Assembly (NCBI RefSeq): GCF_964036645.1
Contig: NZ_OZ038525.1
Location: forward strand, 4,840,001-4,904,000
Direction: 5' to 3'
Source of the DNA: Tenacibaculum sp. 190524A02b
GTDB taxonomy: Bacteria > Bacteroidota > Bacteroidia > Flavobacteriales > Flavobacteriaceae
Length of the DNA stretch: 64,000 nucleotides
The position numbers and the translations under genes are program-made. Positions 27,517-38,400 of the stretch are shown here, piece after piece (the first letter of the stretch is position 1; the number at the start of each line of letters is the position of its first letter). The notes beneath the pieces were generated by a model that worked only from the letters and a program-made list of their open reading frames with translations, made no database searches and was not told where the DNA came from.

Positions 27517-29856
27517 TTAAAATGTATAGGTGATGTTTATTTTATAATTTCTTCCTTGCCCTACAAAAAACTGACGATCGTAAATAGCATCTGTAAAATA
27601 CAATTCATTAGTAATGTTGTTCAAGTTAAAACCAATCCTTACTTTTTTTGCTTGGTAGTATAGGGTTCCATCTAAAGTAGTATAGGCAGGTAGTTCAAAT
27701 GTATTGCTTGAGTTTGTGTAGTTACTACCTACGTAGTTTCCTCCAAATCCAATACCTATACCTTTTAATTTAGGCATTTGAAAATTGTAATTAATCCAAA
27801 AGTTTGCCGTGTTTTTAGGAGCAAAACGTAATTGATTTCCAGGAGTTATAGTTTGTAGCGTTTCATTATATGATCTTATTTTAGCATCAACATATGCATA
27901 TCCTGTTTTTAAATACAAGCCTTTTACTGGTTGCGATTCAATGTCTATTTCAAAGCCTCTGGAGTCAGCTTCTCCTATTTGTTGAAAATTATTTACATTG
28001 GTTCTTTCTACAATGTTGTTTTTTAATAAGTAATAAGTAGAAAGTGTAGCGGCAAATGCATGATTTTTTTGAAATTTTAAACCTCCTTCAATTTGATATC
28101 CTTTTTCTGGATCGAAAATAGTGCCATCTGGCGCAATTCTTCTAGAAGGTTTAAAGTAATTAGAATAAGAACCAAAAAAGCTAAGTGTATTTTTAATAGG
28201 TTGATACACCAATCCAGCTCTGTAAGTAAAAGCATTAGAAGGAATGTCTGTTCTATTACCATTAGCGGTTACATTTCTGTTAGGGTCTATAGCGTCTCTA
28301 TAATAGGTGCCTTCAAAAATGTCGTATCGTAATCCTATTAAAGCTTTAAAGCTATCTGAAAACTTTAACCAATCTTGTACATAAAACCCGCTAACTATTT
28401 CATCGGTTACATCTACTCTTTTATCAACAGCCTCTATATGCCCTTGATTTAAAATAGGATTTTGAACGGCAATGGTGGTAAAAGTACCAGGTCCTTGCAC
28501 ACTTCCTCTAAAAGTTTTACGATCTAAATAACTCAATGAATTTCCAACAAGAATTTTATGTTGTATACTTCCTATGTGGGTTGTATAACTAATGTCTAAT
28601 TGATTTTGCAACGTTTTTGTTTGGTGGTTAAAGTAGAAAGGAAAGTCTCTTTTAAGCGAATCTTTAGCACTGTTAAATACTAGAAATTCTGTAGATAAGT
28701 AATCAATATCATCATCTGAATAAGAAAGGTGATTGGTCAATTTAAAATTAGCGTTGAACTTGTGTGTGTATTTTAATTGAAAATCAAATCGTTTATGTTT
28801 TAAATAATCTTGAGGATCGTTATACCTTGTTTCAGGGTTCATACCCGCTACTAAAGTTCCATCATCATCTACAGGAATTCCTGTATCTGTATCATATGTG
28901 TCATTGTTTACTTGCGCGTAAAACTCAAAAGTGTCTTTATCAGTAGGTGTATATTCAAAAGTAACCGCACCATTATTGGTGGCTACTCCATAATCTCTCC
29001 ATCCATTGGTACGTGTTATACCAAAATCGGTTCTGTATCTTAACTTGTCTGAGATAGCACCGCCAAATCCAGCAGTCATGTTATAGGTATCATAGCTACC
29101 ATAAGAAATACTAAAACTTCCCTCAGGAGTAGCTGTAGGTTTTTTTCTAACCATATTAATGATTCCTCCTAATGCTGAATGACCATATAGAGTACTTGCA
29201 GGACCTTTTAAAATTTCAATTCGTTCTAGGTTGGCTAAGTTTGTTGTGGGCGCACTTGTAGAAATGTTATGTCTTTCATCTCTTACACCGTCTATAAGTA
29301 ATACAAAGTTATTAAAACCTCGAATTCTAAATGTTTGGAACCCGCCATACCTGTTTATAGGACGTACTCCAGTAGCACTTTTAATGGCATCACCTAAATC
29401 AGTAACATTACGAAGTTGTAATATTTTAGCATCTATACTATTGGTTGTAATAGGAGCATCGATGTCTTTAATAGGAAGTTTACCTACATTAAGTACTTGT
29501 TGTTTTAAGTTGTTTTGAGTTGAAGTAATAGTTACTTCTTCTAAAGCAATATCTTGTTTTTTCAGGAAAATAATAAGTGATTGTTTTGCTTTTGTAGGAG
29601 ATACATTTTTTAAAAGTGTTTCATAACCAATTTTAGAAAACCGAAGCGTGTTATTGTTTTTTGGAAGTTGAATAGCATAATTCCCATTAACATCAGTGGT
29701 TGTTCCTTTGGATAGGTTGGGAATAATAATTGAAACATCAGGAATTATCTTGCCAGTTTTAGCGTCTTTAACGATTCCTGTAATCATGGTGTTAGATTGT
29801 GCATTAACCATTACGGTTAATAACAAAAACACACTGCATAATACTAATTTTTTCAT
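27517..29856 (-). CDS. TonB-dependent outer-membrane receptor, probable corrinoid transporter
   Basis: 779 aa. It has a signal peptide (~1-19), a carboxypeptidase-like regulatory domain (TGIVKDAKTGKIIPDVSI, ~27-105), a plug domain (~125-230, DGVRDERHN, LKGPASTLYGHSALGGIINMV) and a beta-barrel ending in the aromatic-terminal YKINITYTF. A cobalamin riboswitch lies directly upstream, and the downstream genes are B12 enzymes, so the substrate is probably a corrinoid (BtuB-like role). Similar receptors also import siderophores, and sequence alone cannot separate the two. Confidence 0.88.
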   Translation of the reverse strand: MKKLVLCSVFLLLTVMVNAQSNTMITGIVKDAKTGKIIPDVSIIIPNLSKGTTTDVNGNYAIQLPKNNNTLRFSKIGYETLLKNVSPTKAKQSLIIFLKKQDIALEEVTITSTQNNLKQQVLNVGKLPIKDIDAPITTNSIDAKILQLRNVTDLGDAIKSATGVRPINRYGGFQTFRIRGFNNFVLLIDGVRDERHNISTSAPTTNLANLERIEILKGPASTLYGHSALGGIINMVRKKPTATPEGSFSISYGSYDTYNMTAGFGGAISDKLRYRTDFGITRTNGWRDYGVATNNGAVTFEYTPTDKDTFEFYAQVNNDTYDTDTGIPVDDDGTLVAGMNPETRYNDPQDYLKHKRFDFQLKYTHKFNANFKLTNHLSYSDDDIDYLSTEFLVFNSAKDSLKRDFPFYFNHQTKTLQNQLDISYTTHIGSIQHKILVGNSLSYLDRKTFRGSVQGPGTFTTIAVQNPILNQGHIEAVDKRVDVTDEIVSGFYVQDWLKFSDSFKALIGLRYDIFEGTYYRDAIDPNRNVTANGNRTDIPSNAFTYRAGLVYQPIKNTLSFFGSYSNYFKPSRRIAPDGTIFDPEKGYQIEGGLKFQKNHAFAATLSTYYLLKNNIVERTNVNNFQQIGEADSRGFEIDIESQPVKGLYLKTGYAYVDAKIRSYNETLQTITPGNQLRFAPKNTANFWINYNFQMPKLKGIGIGFGGNYVGSNYTNSSNTFELPAYTTLDGTLYYQAKKVRIGFNLNNITNELYFTDAIYDRQFFVGQGRNYKINITYTF

Positions 29857-29954
29857 TTAAAAATAAGTGTAAGCAGGTAATGTGTAGAAAATTCTACAGT
29901 AGATGTAGTTATAAATTTTCTAACTCTTTACCCGAGAGTTACTAATTAATTTAT

Positions 29955-30160
29955 GACTTGTGGCAGGTCTCCTGACTTGGTTCCAAAATATCGCCTTCCC
30001 ACTTTTAAAAGCAGTGGCTTTATTGATATTTTGTTTGTAATAAACCTTACAGTTGCGGGAACAGTTTTGGATTTGCACCAAATTCCCTTTTAATTTTTAT
30101 TGGTATAACCAAAGGGTAGAATCCTTAAGGTAGTTTACCTTTATAAAAAACCAAAAATCA
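29955..30160 (-). promoter_or_regulatory. Cobalamin (AdoCbl) riboswitch
   Basis: Read on the minus strand from ~30155: GGGAATTTGGTGCAAATCC, AACTGTTCCCGCAACTGTAA, AAGCCACTGC, GGGAAGGCG and the closing box AGTCAGGAGACCTGCCAC. These are the conserved blocks of the cobalamin aptamer in the correct order. It ends ~100 bp before the receptor ATG (29856). It should repress the receptor and probably the five genes behind it when B12 is plentiful. Confidence 0.95.
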
Positions 30161-30179
30161 GCAGCAAATGTAACGCTTT

Positions 30180-30704
30180 TTATTGAATGATTTTGGCAAT
30201 GCTTTGTACTCTACTTTCAATAGTGTTTTTAGGAAGTAGCACGGTTGTAAAGCCTAATTTTTGATAAGTGCTTATTAATAAGTGATGTATTTTAGTAGCT
30301 TCTTCAAAAGATTGTAAGCGTTGTGCATCTTGTACATAAATCTCTTCCCATATGGGTAATACAAATACAGTAGTGTGGTAATGTTTGGTATACTTAAAAT
30401 CAAGCAATTCTTTAGTAATAGGATGTTTTTTTAAGGCTAAATACGCTATATTGTCTGGCAAGCCTCTATCTACAAAAGCGTAGTTTGCTATAGGTGTATT
30501 CAGTTCTTCTATTGTTTTTTGATAGACTAATTGGGTAAAACCTACCACATCTTCCCAAGGGGTTTTAGTACCTTTTCTTTTTTGTTCTTCAAGAATGATT
30601 CTTCTAGAGACTTCTTCAAAAGTAAGATGTCCTTCTTTTTGTAAAGCATTGATTAGGGACGTTTTTCCAGTACTTGGAGCTCCTGTTATAATGTATCTTT
30701 TCAT
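30180..30704 (-). CDS. AAA_28-type ATPase/kinase-like P-loop protein
   Basis: 174 aa with P-loop ITGAPSTGKTSL at residues ~6-16, EEVSRRII, a DRGLPDN segment (~78) and ATKIHHLLISTY. It resembles the NadR-like/AAA_28 nucleotide kinase fold. It shares its first base with the last base of cbiB (overlap at 30704), so it is coupled to B12 genes. CobU, the usual adenosylcobinamide kinase, has a different P-loop and is not seen in the window, so a kinase role in nucleotide-loop assembly is a possible inference. Confidence 0.75.
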   Translation of the reverse strand: MKRYIITGAPSTGKTSLINALQKEGHLTFEEVSRRIILEEQKRKGTKTPWEDVVGFTQLVYQKTIEELNTPIANYAFVDRGLPDNIAYLALKKHPITKELLDFKYTKHYHTTVFVLPIWEEIYVQDAQRLQSFEEATKIHHLLISTYQKLGFTTVLLPKNTIESRVQSIAKIIQ

Positions 30705-31636
30705 TAGGTAAGTAATAAAAGGTGCAATATAGCAATGCTAATTACAAATAGTAGGGTAGTGGTATGATTAATCCTTGCTACCGTTTTAAATTCTGAATCT
30801 TTTAATTCCCTATTATGGTAACCAATGTATGGCTTTTCTACGAGTTTTCCGTGGTAGTAATTAGGACCGCCAAACCTACAGTTTAAAATAATAGCCAAAG
30901 CAGCTTCAGGGTATCCAGCATTGGGACTTGCATGCTTTTTTCCCTCTTTAAAAACAGTGAATAATTTATGTGGTTTACCTGTTACTACCAGCATTAAAAT
31001 GGCTGTTATTCTTGCAGGAATGTAGTTTAATACATCGTCTAATTTGGCTGCAAATTTTCCAAAGTAAAAATAACGTTCACTTTTATAACCAATCATAGAA
31101 TCTAACGTATTCACCATTTTATATAACATGGCTCCGGGAATGCCTAGTATGGCATAATAAAATAACGGAGCAATAACGCCATCACTTAAATTCTCTGAGA
31201 GGGTTTCAAAAACAGCCGTTTTTATTTGTTGTTCATTAAGTTGAGAAGTGTCTCTTCCTACAATCCATGAAAGTCGTTTCCTTCCTTGCAGGATTCCTTT
31301 ATCCAGTTCGTCAAATACAGCTTTCCCTTCTTGAATCAAACTTTTATTAGCAATGGCATAGAATAAAAATATACTTTGAACTATTATGTATATAATAGGG
31401 TAAGGTTTTAGTAGGAATTGTATAAGATAAAAGGTAAGAAATGTACTTATAGTAAGTATTAAAGTTAATACCATACCTTTTGTAAATAGGGAATTTCCTC
31501 TATTTAATTTTCGTTCTCCAAACGCTATTAAATTTCCAAATAAACGAATAGGATGTGGTAACCATCTAGGATCTCCAAATGCTAAATCTAATACATAAGC
31601 AATACCTAAAGGAAGTAAAAAGAGTACTAGTTCCAT
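30704..31636 (-). CDS. cbiB: Adenosylcobinamide-phosphate synthase CbiB
   Basis: 310-aa integral membrane enzyme that joins (R)-1-amino-2-propanol phosphate to adenosylcobyrate. Family marks are FGDPRWLPHPIRLFGNLI (~20-37), SWIVGRDTSQL, ETLSENLSDGVIAPLFYY, PGAMLYKMVNTLDSMIGYK and SPNAGYPEAALA. Several TM helices are evident. It overlaps cobC by 10 bp. Confidence 0.94.
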   Translation of the reverse strand: MELVLFLLPLGIAYVLDLAFGDPRWLPHPIRLFGNLIAFGERKLNRGNSLFTKGMVLTLILTISTFLTFYLIQFLLKPYPIIYIIVQSIFLFYAIANKSLIQEGKAVFDELDKGILQGRKRLSWIVGRDTSQLNEQQIKTAVFETLSENLSDGVIAPLFYYAILGIPGAMLYKMVNTLDSMIGYKSERYFYFGKFAAKLDDVLNYIPARITAILMLVVTGKPHKLFTVFKEGKKHASPNAGYPEAALAIILNCRFGGPNYYHGKLVEKPYIGYHNRELKDSEFKTVARINHTTTLLFVISIAILHLLLLT

Positions 31637-32646
31637 GCATGTAGTGCTTTGATTAGTAAGGCGTTTTTCTCAGGAGTTTGACTTGCAATCCGGATATAAT
31701 GCTCATCTAATGTTCTGAAATTTGAAGCATTTCGTATCAATAACTGATGAGAGTTTACTAGATATGATTTTAATTCCGAGGCTCTTGGTTGAGACAAACG
31801 AACTAAGAAATAACTTGTATGTGTGGGGATTACCTCAAAACCTTTTATGGTGTTAATTTCTTTTTGTAAGGCTATAGCGTCTGAAAAATAAGCGTTAAAA
31901 TCGGGTAGAACTTTTGTGTAATTTTTAAAGATAAATTCACCAGCTTGTAAGGCAAGACTATTTACATTCCATGGCATTTTGTGTTGTAATAACTGAGTAA
32001 TGATAGAGGAGGAGCTAAGAATATAGCCTAAACGTAGTCCGGGAACACAAAATAGTTTTGTTAATGATTTTACCAGGATAATGTTTGGGTATTTTGATAA
32101 CAAATTTACACAAGAGATTGAGTTGCTTGTAAATTCAGTATATGCTTCATCAATAACAAAATAGGTGTTTGGGTACGTTGTTGCTAAAGTAGCAATTTCA
32201 TCACTCGTATTTTCAAAACCATCTGGATTATTAGGATTGCAAATAAAAGCCAGTTTGGTGGTAAATTTATGTTGCAATACTAATTTTCGATCAATAAACT
32301 CTAATTGCAAATCATTTACTTTTCCAGCTTGTTCATATTCAGAAAATGAAGGGGTACAAATAGTAGCACTACTTCCGTGAAAAGTATTGGTGATTAGATA
32401 AAAAGCTTCTGTAGCTCCATTTGTAACCAAACAATTTTGGGGCTTAATTTGATGATGTTTGCTAAGTAATTCTATAAAATCTTCACTACTTGGAGCTGGG
32501 TAACTTTCTATGGTATCTAATTGTTTTTTTAAATAGTGTTTAAGTTCAGTATTGGCACCTAGGTTGTATACATTAGAGCTAAAGTTTGCTTTAAAATTAA
32601 CGTTATTAAATTTATGAGTATCGTCTCCGTGTCCGTATTCTATCAT
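31627..32646 (-). CDS. cobC: L-threonine-O-3-phosphate decarboxylase / CobC-type aminotransferase
   Basis: 339 aa PLP enzyme of fold type I in the HisC-like subfamily: NGATEAFYLI, FICNPNNPDG, FVIDEAYTEF and VKSLTKLFCVPGLRLGY with the PLP-binding Lys. It supplies the aminopropanol arm (the activity of Salmonella CobD, called CobC in Pseudomonas). Its position between cobQ and cbiB rules out histidine biosynthesis as the main role. The start HGDDTHKFN also matches the family. Confidence 0.9.
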   Translation of the reverse strand: MIEYGHGDDTHKFNNVNFKANFSSNVYNLGANTELKHYLKKQLDTIESYPAPSSEDFIELLSKHHQIKPQNCLVTNGATEAFYLITNTFHGSSATICTPSFSEYEQAGKVNDLQLEFIDRKLVLQHKFTTKLAFICNPNNPDGFENTSDEIATLATTYPNTYFVIDEAYTEFTSNSISCVNLLSKYPNIILVKSLTKLFCVPGLRLGYILSSSSIITQLLQHKMPWNVNSLALQAGEFIFKNYTKVLPDFNAYFSDAIALQKEINTIKGFEVIPTHTSYFLVRLSQPRASELKSYLVNSHQLLIRNASNFRTLDEHYIRIASQTPEKNALLIKALHAWN

Positions 32647-32659
32647 GTCTTATAAACAA

Positions 32660-34126
32660 TTACGATTGCATTTGTTGAATTATAGTTTCCATATCCAAAT
32701 GCGATTCTAAATGAAGAGCAAGTTTGTTGTAATTTTCTTCTTTATATTTTTTATAATCGAAAGTAGCTGTGTTTTGTTCAATAGTAAAATCACTCAAAAG
32801 ATCATCAATAACAATGCTATTGTCAAAGATTCCATGAATATAAGTTCCCCAACAGTTTTCTTCAACATAACCTTCAGAAACATCATTAATAGTATTTAAT
32901 TTTTGCTGGTGTTTAAAAGTAGTAACTCCCATATGAATTTCATAGCCAGTACAAAGATTCTGATATTCTTTGAATTTAAAATTACATTGTAACGTTGTTT
33001 TTTCTGCAGCCATTATAGTATCAGCAGGAATAATACCCAATCCAGGTATGGTTTGTATAGTATTCTCCACATGATGCGGATCAGAAATAGAGTGTCCCAA
33101 CATTTGGAATCCGCCACAAATTCCAATAATTTTCTTTTGTTGCTCGTGAGCTTTTAAGATTTCTTGAGCAATACCAACGTTCCTTAAAAACTGTAAATCG
33201 GCAATTGTATTTTTACTACCAGGCAGGATGATAATATCAGCGTTTTGTATATCTTCTTTAGCGCGTGTATAAAATAAATGAACTCTCTCGTCTTTTTCTA
33301 GTCTATTGAAATCAGTAAAGTTTGAGATAAAAGGAAGTAACACTACAGCAATGTTAATTTTACCTGAAGTAATAGCTTTGTTTTTAGTGTCTAATGCTAA
33401 GGAGTCTTCTTCTTCAATATAAATATCTTTAGCAAAAGGAATAACACCTAAAACAGGAACCTTGGTAAGTTCTTCTATCATTTTTTTTCCTTCTTCAAAT
33501 AAAGAAATGTCACCTCTAAATTTATTAATGATAATCCCTTTAATTAATTTTCTTTCATCTTCGTCTAGTAAAGCAATACTGCCATAAACACTTGCAAAAA
33601 CACCGCCTCTATCAATATCAGCAACTAAATATACCGAAGCATTGGCGTATTTTGCCATACGCATGTTTACGATGTCTCTGTGTTTTAAATTCAGTTCGCT
33701 AATACTACCAGCGCCTTCTAATACAATAGGGCTGTATTGTTTTTGTAGTTTATTAAAAGCTTTTTGTACTTCTTGGAAAAGATGCTGTTTGTTATTTCCT
33801 AAAAAATAAGAACGGGCTGTTTGGTCTCCAATAGGTTTTCCATGCAAAATAACTTGCGATTTGTTAGCTCCTGAAGGTTTTAACAAAACAGGATTCATTT
33901 CAGTGGTGCATGCAATACCTGCAGCTTCAGCTTGCACAGCTTGAGCTCGTCCAATTTCTAGTCCATCTTTGGTAACAAAACTATTTAAAGACATGTTTTG
34001 AGCTTTAAAAGGAGCAGGAGCATATCCTTTTTGTTTTAAAATGCGACAAATACCAGTTACTAACATGCTTTTACCAACATCAGAACCAGTACCTACCAAC
34101 ATTATTGGACGTAATTTTTGAGTCAT
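32660..34126 (-). CDS. cobQ: Cobyric acid synthase
   Basis: 488 aa. The N-terminal dethiobiotin-synthetase-like domain has VGTGSDVGKSMLVTGICR and PFKAQNMSLNSFVT. The C-terminal type 1 glutaminase domain has its Cys in GICGGFQMLG (~330) and a downstream YIHGIFDN His. It amidates four side chains of adenosylcobyrinate diamide. It is the first gene of the minus-strand B12 block; its start lies 110 bp from the end of CRISPR array 1, with no terminator visible between them. Confidence 0.94.
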   Translation of the reverse strand: MTQKLRPIMLVGTGSDVGKSMLVTGICRILKQKGYAPAPFKAQNMSLNSFVTKDGLEIGRAQAVQAEAAGIACTTEMNPVLLKPSGANKSQVILHGKPIGDQTARSYFLGNNKQHLFQEVQKAFNKLQKQYSPIVLEGAGSISELNLKHRDIVNMRMAKYANASVYLVADIDRGGVFASVYGSIALLDEDERKLIKGIIINKFRGDISLFEEGKKMIEELTKVPVLGVIPFAKDIYIEEEDSLALDTKNKAITSGKINIAVVLLPFISNFTDFNRLEKDERVHLFYTRAKEDIQNADIIILPGSKNTIADLQFLRNVGIAQEILKAHEQQKKIIGICGGFQMLGHSISDPHHVENTIQTIPGLGIIPADTIMAAEKTTLQCNFKFKEYQNLCTGYEIHMGVTTFKHQQKLNTINDVSEGYVEENCWGTYIHGIFDNSIVIDDLLSDFTIEQNTATFDYKKYKEENYNKLALHLESHLDMETIIQQMQS

Positions 34127-34283
34127 TTTAAATGATGAAATGAGCCGCTAAGATAACAAAGATTGTTAAAGAGAGGTTTGTTAAGTAGATAATTACAAAA
34201 GCTGATTTTAACCTTTTTATTGTCTTTAATTTTTGTATTGTGAATAGCTTCCAAACTAAGATGAGTCACAACGTAAAAAATAT

Positions 34284-34383
34284 GTCATTACGAATAGCGT
34301 AATTTATGGAGCTATGAAGTAATCTGTTTTTTAAGAAGCAGACTGCCACAAAACTTCATTATCATTTCGTTTTTCGCAGTGAC
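34284..34383. repeat. REP/MITE-like element A, copy 1, inside array 1
   Basis: 100 bp from GTCATTACGAATAGCG to TTCGCAGTGAC; the ends are imperfectly inverted. The centre has GAAGTAATCTG ... CAGACTGCC and CAAAACTTC. It lies 11 bp after a repeat. Confidence 0.85.
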
Positions 34384-34514
34384 GTTTTTTAGTATAAATA
34401 TATTATGAATGCTTATAAATTATCACAAATTGTTACATTGAAATACTGGTACATTGTTACATTAATATTGTGAATACCTACCAAACTGTGATGAGTCATA
34501 ACGTAAAAAAATGG

Positions 34515-34613
34515 GTCATTGCGAATAGCGTAGTTTATGGAGCTATGAAGTAATCTGTTTATTAAGAATTAAACTGCCACAAAACTCCATTATCATTTAG
34601 TTTTTGCAGTGAC
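34515..34613. repeat. REP/MITE-like element A, copy 2, inside array 1
   Basis: GTCATTGCGAATAGCG to TTTTGCAGTGAC, same orientation as copy 1, 12 bp after a repeat. It is slightly diverged (AATTAAACTGCC replaces GCAGACTGCC). Confidence 0.85.
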
Positions 34614-35154
34614 GTTAGTTTTTATTATTCATAATTTGTAATTGAAAATTCATAATTAAATATTGTTGTGAATTAGTTTCAAATTGTCACGAGTCACAAC
34701 AAGTTAATCGTTGCAGATCCAACCAACATGAGTTGTGAATACCTAACAAACTGAGGTAAGTCACAACACAGGAGTAATGAATAACAACAATCGTTATGTT
34801 ATGAACGTGTTACAAATTGTCACGAGTCACAACTTTATAGCGTATTATATTTTATCAAAATCAGTTGTGAATAGGTTTTAAATTGTCATTAGTCACAACA
34901 ATCACGTCTAAAACCCTTGTTGGTGTAAAGCTGTGAATACATTCCAAAACGGTATCAGTCATAACTTACAAACAAGATCAACAAACCTACTATGTGTTGT
35001 GAATACTTTACAAAATGTTATAAGTCACAACGTTTCAATTAGCAGTGTTTAGTAATTCAGTTAACAATTTTAAACGGTAGTTTTTAATTTTTTGATCTTA
35101 TAAATAGTGTTGTTTGTTTTTATTATACTTTTTTACGATTAATAGTTTTTCATC

Positions 35155-35277
35155 TTGTCAGTTCGAGTGATCCCGATGCTAATCGGGATTGTATCGAGAA
35201 CAATTCCAAAAAACGAAAACTTCTCGATACAAAATTATTTTCCATTGCATTACAAATAATTTCACTTGAAGTGACAA
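35155..35277. repeat. Dispersed inverted-repeat element B inside array 1
   Basis: Ends TTGTCAGTTCGAGTG and CACTTGAAGTGACAA are inverted repeats, and TTGTATCGAGAAC and TTCTCGATACAA form an inner pair. It occupies the 272-bp gap between the eighth and ninth repeats. Confidence 0.8.
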
Positions 35278-35440
35278 TCTTGATTTATTCATAATTAAAT
35301 ATTATTGTGAATACATTCCAAACTGAGATGAGTCACAACATTTATCAATTTGAAAACGATGAAATTATAGTTGTGAATACCTATCAAACTGAGATGAGTC
35401 ACAACGTAATACTTGTTTTATGTGTTTAACTTATTGATTA

Positions 35441-38400
35441 TTATGTTTTTATTTTTTGTTTAGGATTGAGAAAATAAGTGTTATTATAGCTATGTCGTTG
35501 TTTTTTAGGTTGTTTTTTTAATCCTAATAAAGTGTTCGTTAGTTCAGTGTACGATAATTCTGGAGGTAATACATCTGCATGTAAAGCCTTGTTACGTAAC
35601 TTTTCAATTTTTTTAAAACACTTTCCTAAATTGGTTTCGTATTCTTTAAAAGAAACATATGCCATTTGTGCTAAAGAAGTGTCTTCTTTGTCTGTATATT
35701 TCTTTTTGTTTTCTTTTTCAAAAGTTAACAATTGCGATACAAAAGCAATACTTTCTTTCCAATGCAATTGTAAAGCGGTTTTAATGTATTTGTATTCGTA
35801 CTCATCTCTATCAGGTTGTTCTTTTTTTAAGCGTTTTACTATTGCTTCAATACGGTTTATATTGTAAAAATCATGACTTTTCAATTGCTTTACAGGAAAG
35901 GAAACCGTAACGCCTTCAATTGTTTTTTCTATGGTTTTTGCATTACTACGAATACTTTTTACATGATGTTCTTTCCATCCTAAAGGCAGTCGTGCGTCGT
36001 TTTGTAATAAACGTCCTTGTAATAAGGTAAGTACCGTATCGGTATATAAATTTTCATAGAGTTGTTTTATCTGTTTGCGTTGTGCTTTTAAATTGTGTAA
36101 AACCCTTGTGTTTTGTTCGTTTCTAGCAGCCTTAATTTTAGCGTTTGTTGCTTTAAAATCGGCAAAATAGTATTGGTAGTTTGGTTGTTTTGATAAGTTT
36201 TGCCATTGTAGTTTTAAGTTTTCCAAAATGTTTACTGTATCTGGCATCTTTTTAAACTGAAACTTTAGATCTTCTTTTGTTTCAGGAGTAATTAAAAAGA
36301 AATCATGTGGTAAATGGATATACCCATGTACAGTATCTTTTTCTTTTCGTAAAAAAGGAGCTAAAATTTCTGCTCTTCTGTTTGGATGTTTGCTCTCCTC
36401 ATTCTTATTGCTTAGTATATCATTAGACGGATTGGCAATGTGTAGTCGTCTAGCTAAGCCAATTAAGTTTACATATTTTTCATATGTAGGTAACTTCTTT
36501 TCTAATTCATCCTTGTATTTATCTATAGCCAATTGTGTGATACGCTTAAAACAAGCATCAAAAGAATGAGCTTCGTCTAAAATGGTTAACACTTTAGCTT
36601 GGTAGTTTTCAAAAAAGTCGTTTTCGTGCTTTTTTGGATTTAACTTTGCAGTACACGCCACATTTAACCAATCGGCTATTAACGCTTTATTTTCTTTTTT
36701 CCATCGTTGGTCGTCTAGCAAATAACAATATTTTGCAAATTGTTTTTTAGCCGCTACAGAAGTAAACTTCCCTTGTTTTCCTAAAATCCATTCGATGGCT
36801 TTATAAATCAACAACATTTTTTCATGTCGAACAGTGGTATTTGTTTTCCCTTTCCATTTTCGTTCTAATATGCTCTTTTTAGCAAGATCTACTTCCGTAG
36901 CTTTTTTAGCTTTAATACGGTTGTTGATGCTATTGATTTCTCTTAATAAATCTTCTTGTTCTTTCTTTTTAAAATACCCCGTAGCATAAGCAGCCGTATT
37001 ATACATGGCGACTATAGCCGCAAAATGTCCTTCGTTTTCTGGATTGATAATACGCTCTAGTTTTTGTTGAATTCGAGTGCGTAATGTTTCCATGGCTTTA
37101 GCTTCCGATAAATTTTCGTTTTGCAATTGTAATAAAATCTTAGGCAATAAAGAGCTGTGTTTACAAGTACCATCCGTATTTTGTATACCTTTAAAATGTT
37201 TTAGGTAGGAGTTGTTTATAAAAAAATGTTTTTTAGATGGCTTATTTAAGTAGCATAACCATTCCATAAAAGCAGTAGCAAAGTGTTGCAGTGCCGTAAT
37301 AGTTTCGTCAGTTTTGCTCATCGCTATTAAGGCTCCCCAATGTTTTAAATTCTGATAACCTATGCTGATGTGCATAAATTTATTGGGAGCTACTTCTATA
37401 CGAATCATAATACGATCCGCTTTTTCATACAGTTCTTGATGTACTTGTACTTCGGTTTTTGTAACCGTTTCGGTATCGTGTTGTAAACGATCTGCCAGTA
37501 CTTTGGTAATACCTAGCTTCTGCGTATAGGTGGCATTTTGGGTATAGTACATTGCTGGAATTTTCTGAATCTCCTCTTCAGTTTTTTCTGCTTCATTTTC
37601 TACAGCATGGGAAACTTTTTTCTGAATCATATCATCGGTATGTACTCGCCATGAAAGACCAGATACATCTTCAGTTAAATAAGCAATAGAAGCAGCTAAT
37701 AAAGTAGTGGGTTTACGACTAGTTCTACATACAGTTTGTGTTGCTGTAGTTTCTGAAAGTTGATGGTGTAAATACTGAGGAAGCGTACCTAGGTAATTAC
37801 GGAGTTGTAATAAATGGTATTGTAAGGCATCTACTTCAAAAAGTGAATGTTTTCCCAACCAATATCCAGCACTTTCAGAAGCATCGCGTTGAGCATAGAA
37901 CGAAGCAATAAACTTACTTTTTTCTAAATCGATAATATCTTCGGAAGAACGAAAAGTACCGTCTTTGCGTTTTTTGAGCTTTCCGTTAGCATCGTATAAA
38001 TAACTTTCTGGATTAGCGGATTTACCTTGTTGTGTTGGTGGTTTGGAATAGCCACCACGGTTTAGGTATTGTCGCGATTTCATATACAACTCCATTTGCC
38101 CTCTGGTTAAAAAGAAGCTTAAAAAGAAATCAATTCCTAAGTTGCTTAATTTTTCAGGTTTTTTTGCATTCCAACAGGTATCGTAATGCAATACATCTAT
38201 GGCAAAATTAATTTTAGGTTGATAACTTGCTAGGGCAATTTTATAAGTGCGATCTAATACATTTCTGGCGGTGTTAGATGGATAAATAGCGGTTTCTTCG
38301 TGCCAATAATGTGAATGATAATCGCGTAAGCGAAGTAACAAGAGTAAAATATGATTTATTTCTTTAATTTCTTCTGGAGTTACAAAACGAATGTTATTTC

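Larger units (their letters stand above)
34237..35405 (-). CRISPR. CRISPR array 1 (type VI-B), 10 repeats
   Basis: 36-bp repeats start at 34237, 34467, 34665, 34732, 34798, 34864, 34930, 34996, 35304 and 35370. On the + strand they read GTTGTGAATACCT...TGAGTCACAAC. Ordinary spacers are 30-31 bp. Three gaps are long (194, 162 and 272 bp) and hold inserted repeat elements. On the minus strand the repeat 3' part (CAGTTTGGAAGGTATTCACAAC-like) resembles known Cas13b direct repeats, so crRNAs are read on the minus strand, like cas13b. Repeats near cas13b are closest to consensus and distal ones are degenerate, which puts the leader end at 35405. Confidence 0.95.

Noticed and set aside
31627..32646. 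Histidinol-phosphate aminotransferase (HisC)
   Set aside because: The fold is similar, but gene context between cobQ and cbiB and overlap with cbiB point to the B12 enzyme.
34237..35405. Plus-strand transcription of the CRISPR arrays
   Set aside because: The minus-strand repeat resembles known Cas13b direct repeats, the terminators carry their T-runs on the minus strand, and the distal degenerate repeats are at the low-coordinate end of array 1.
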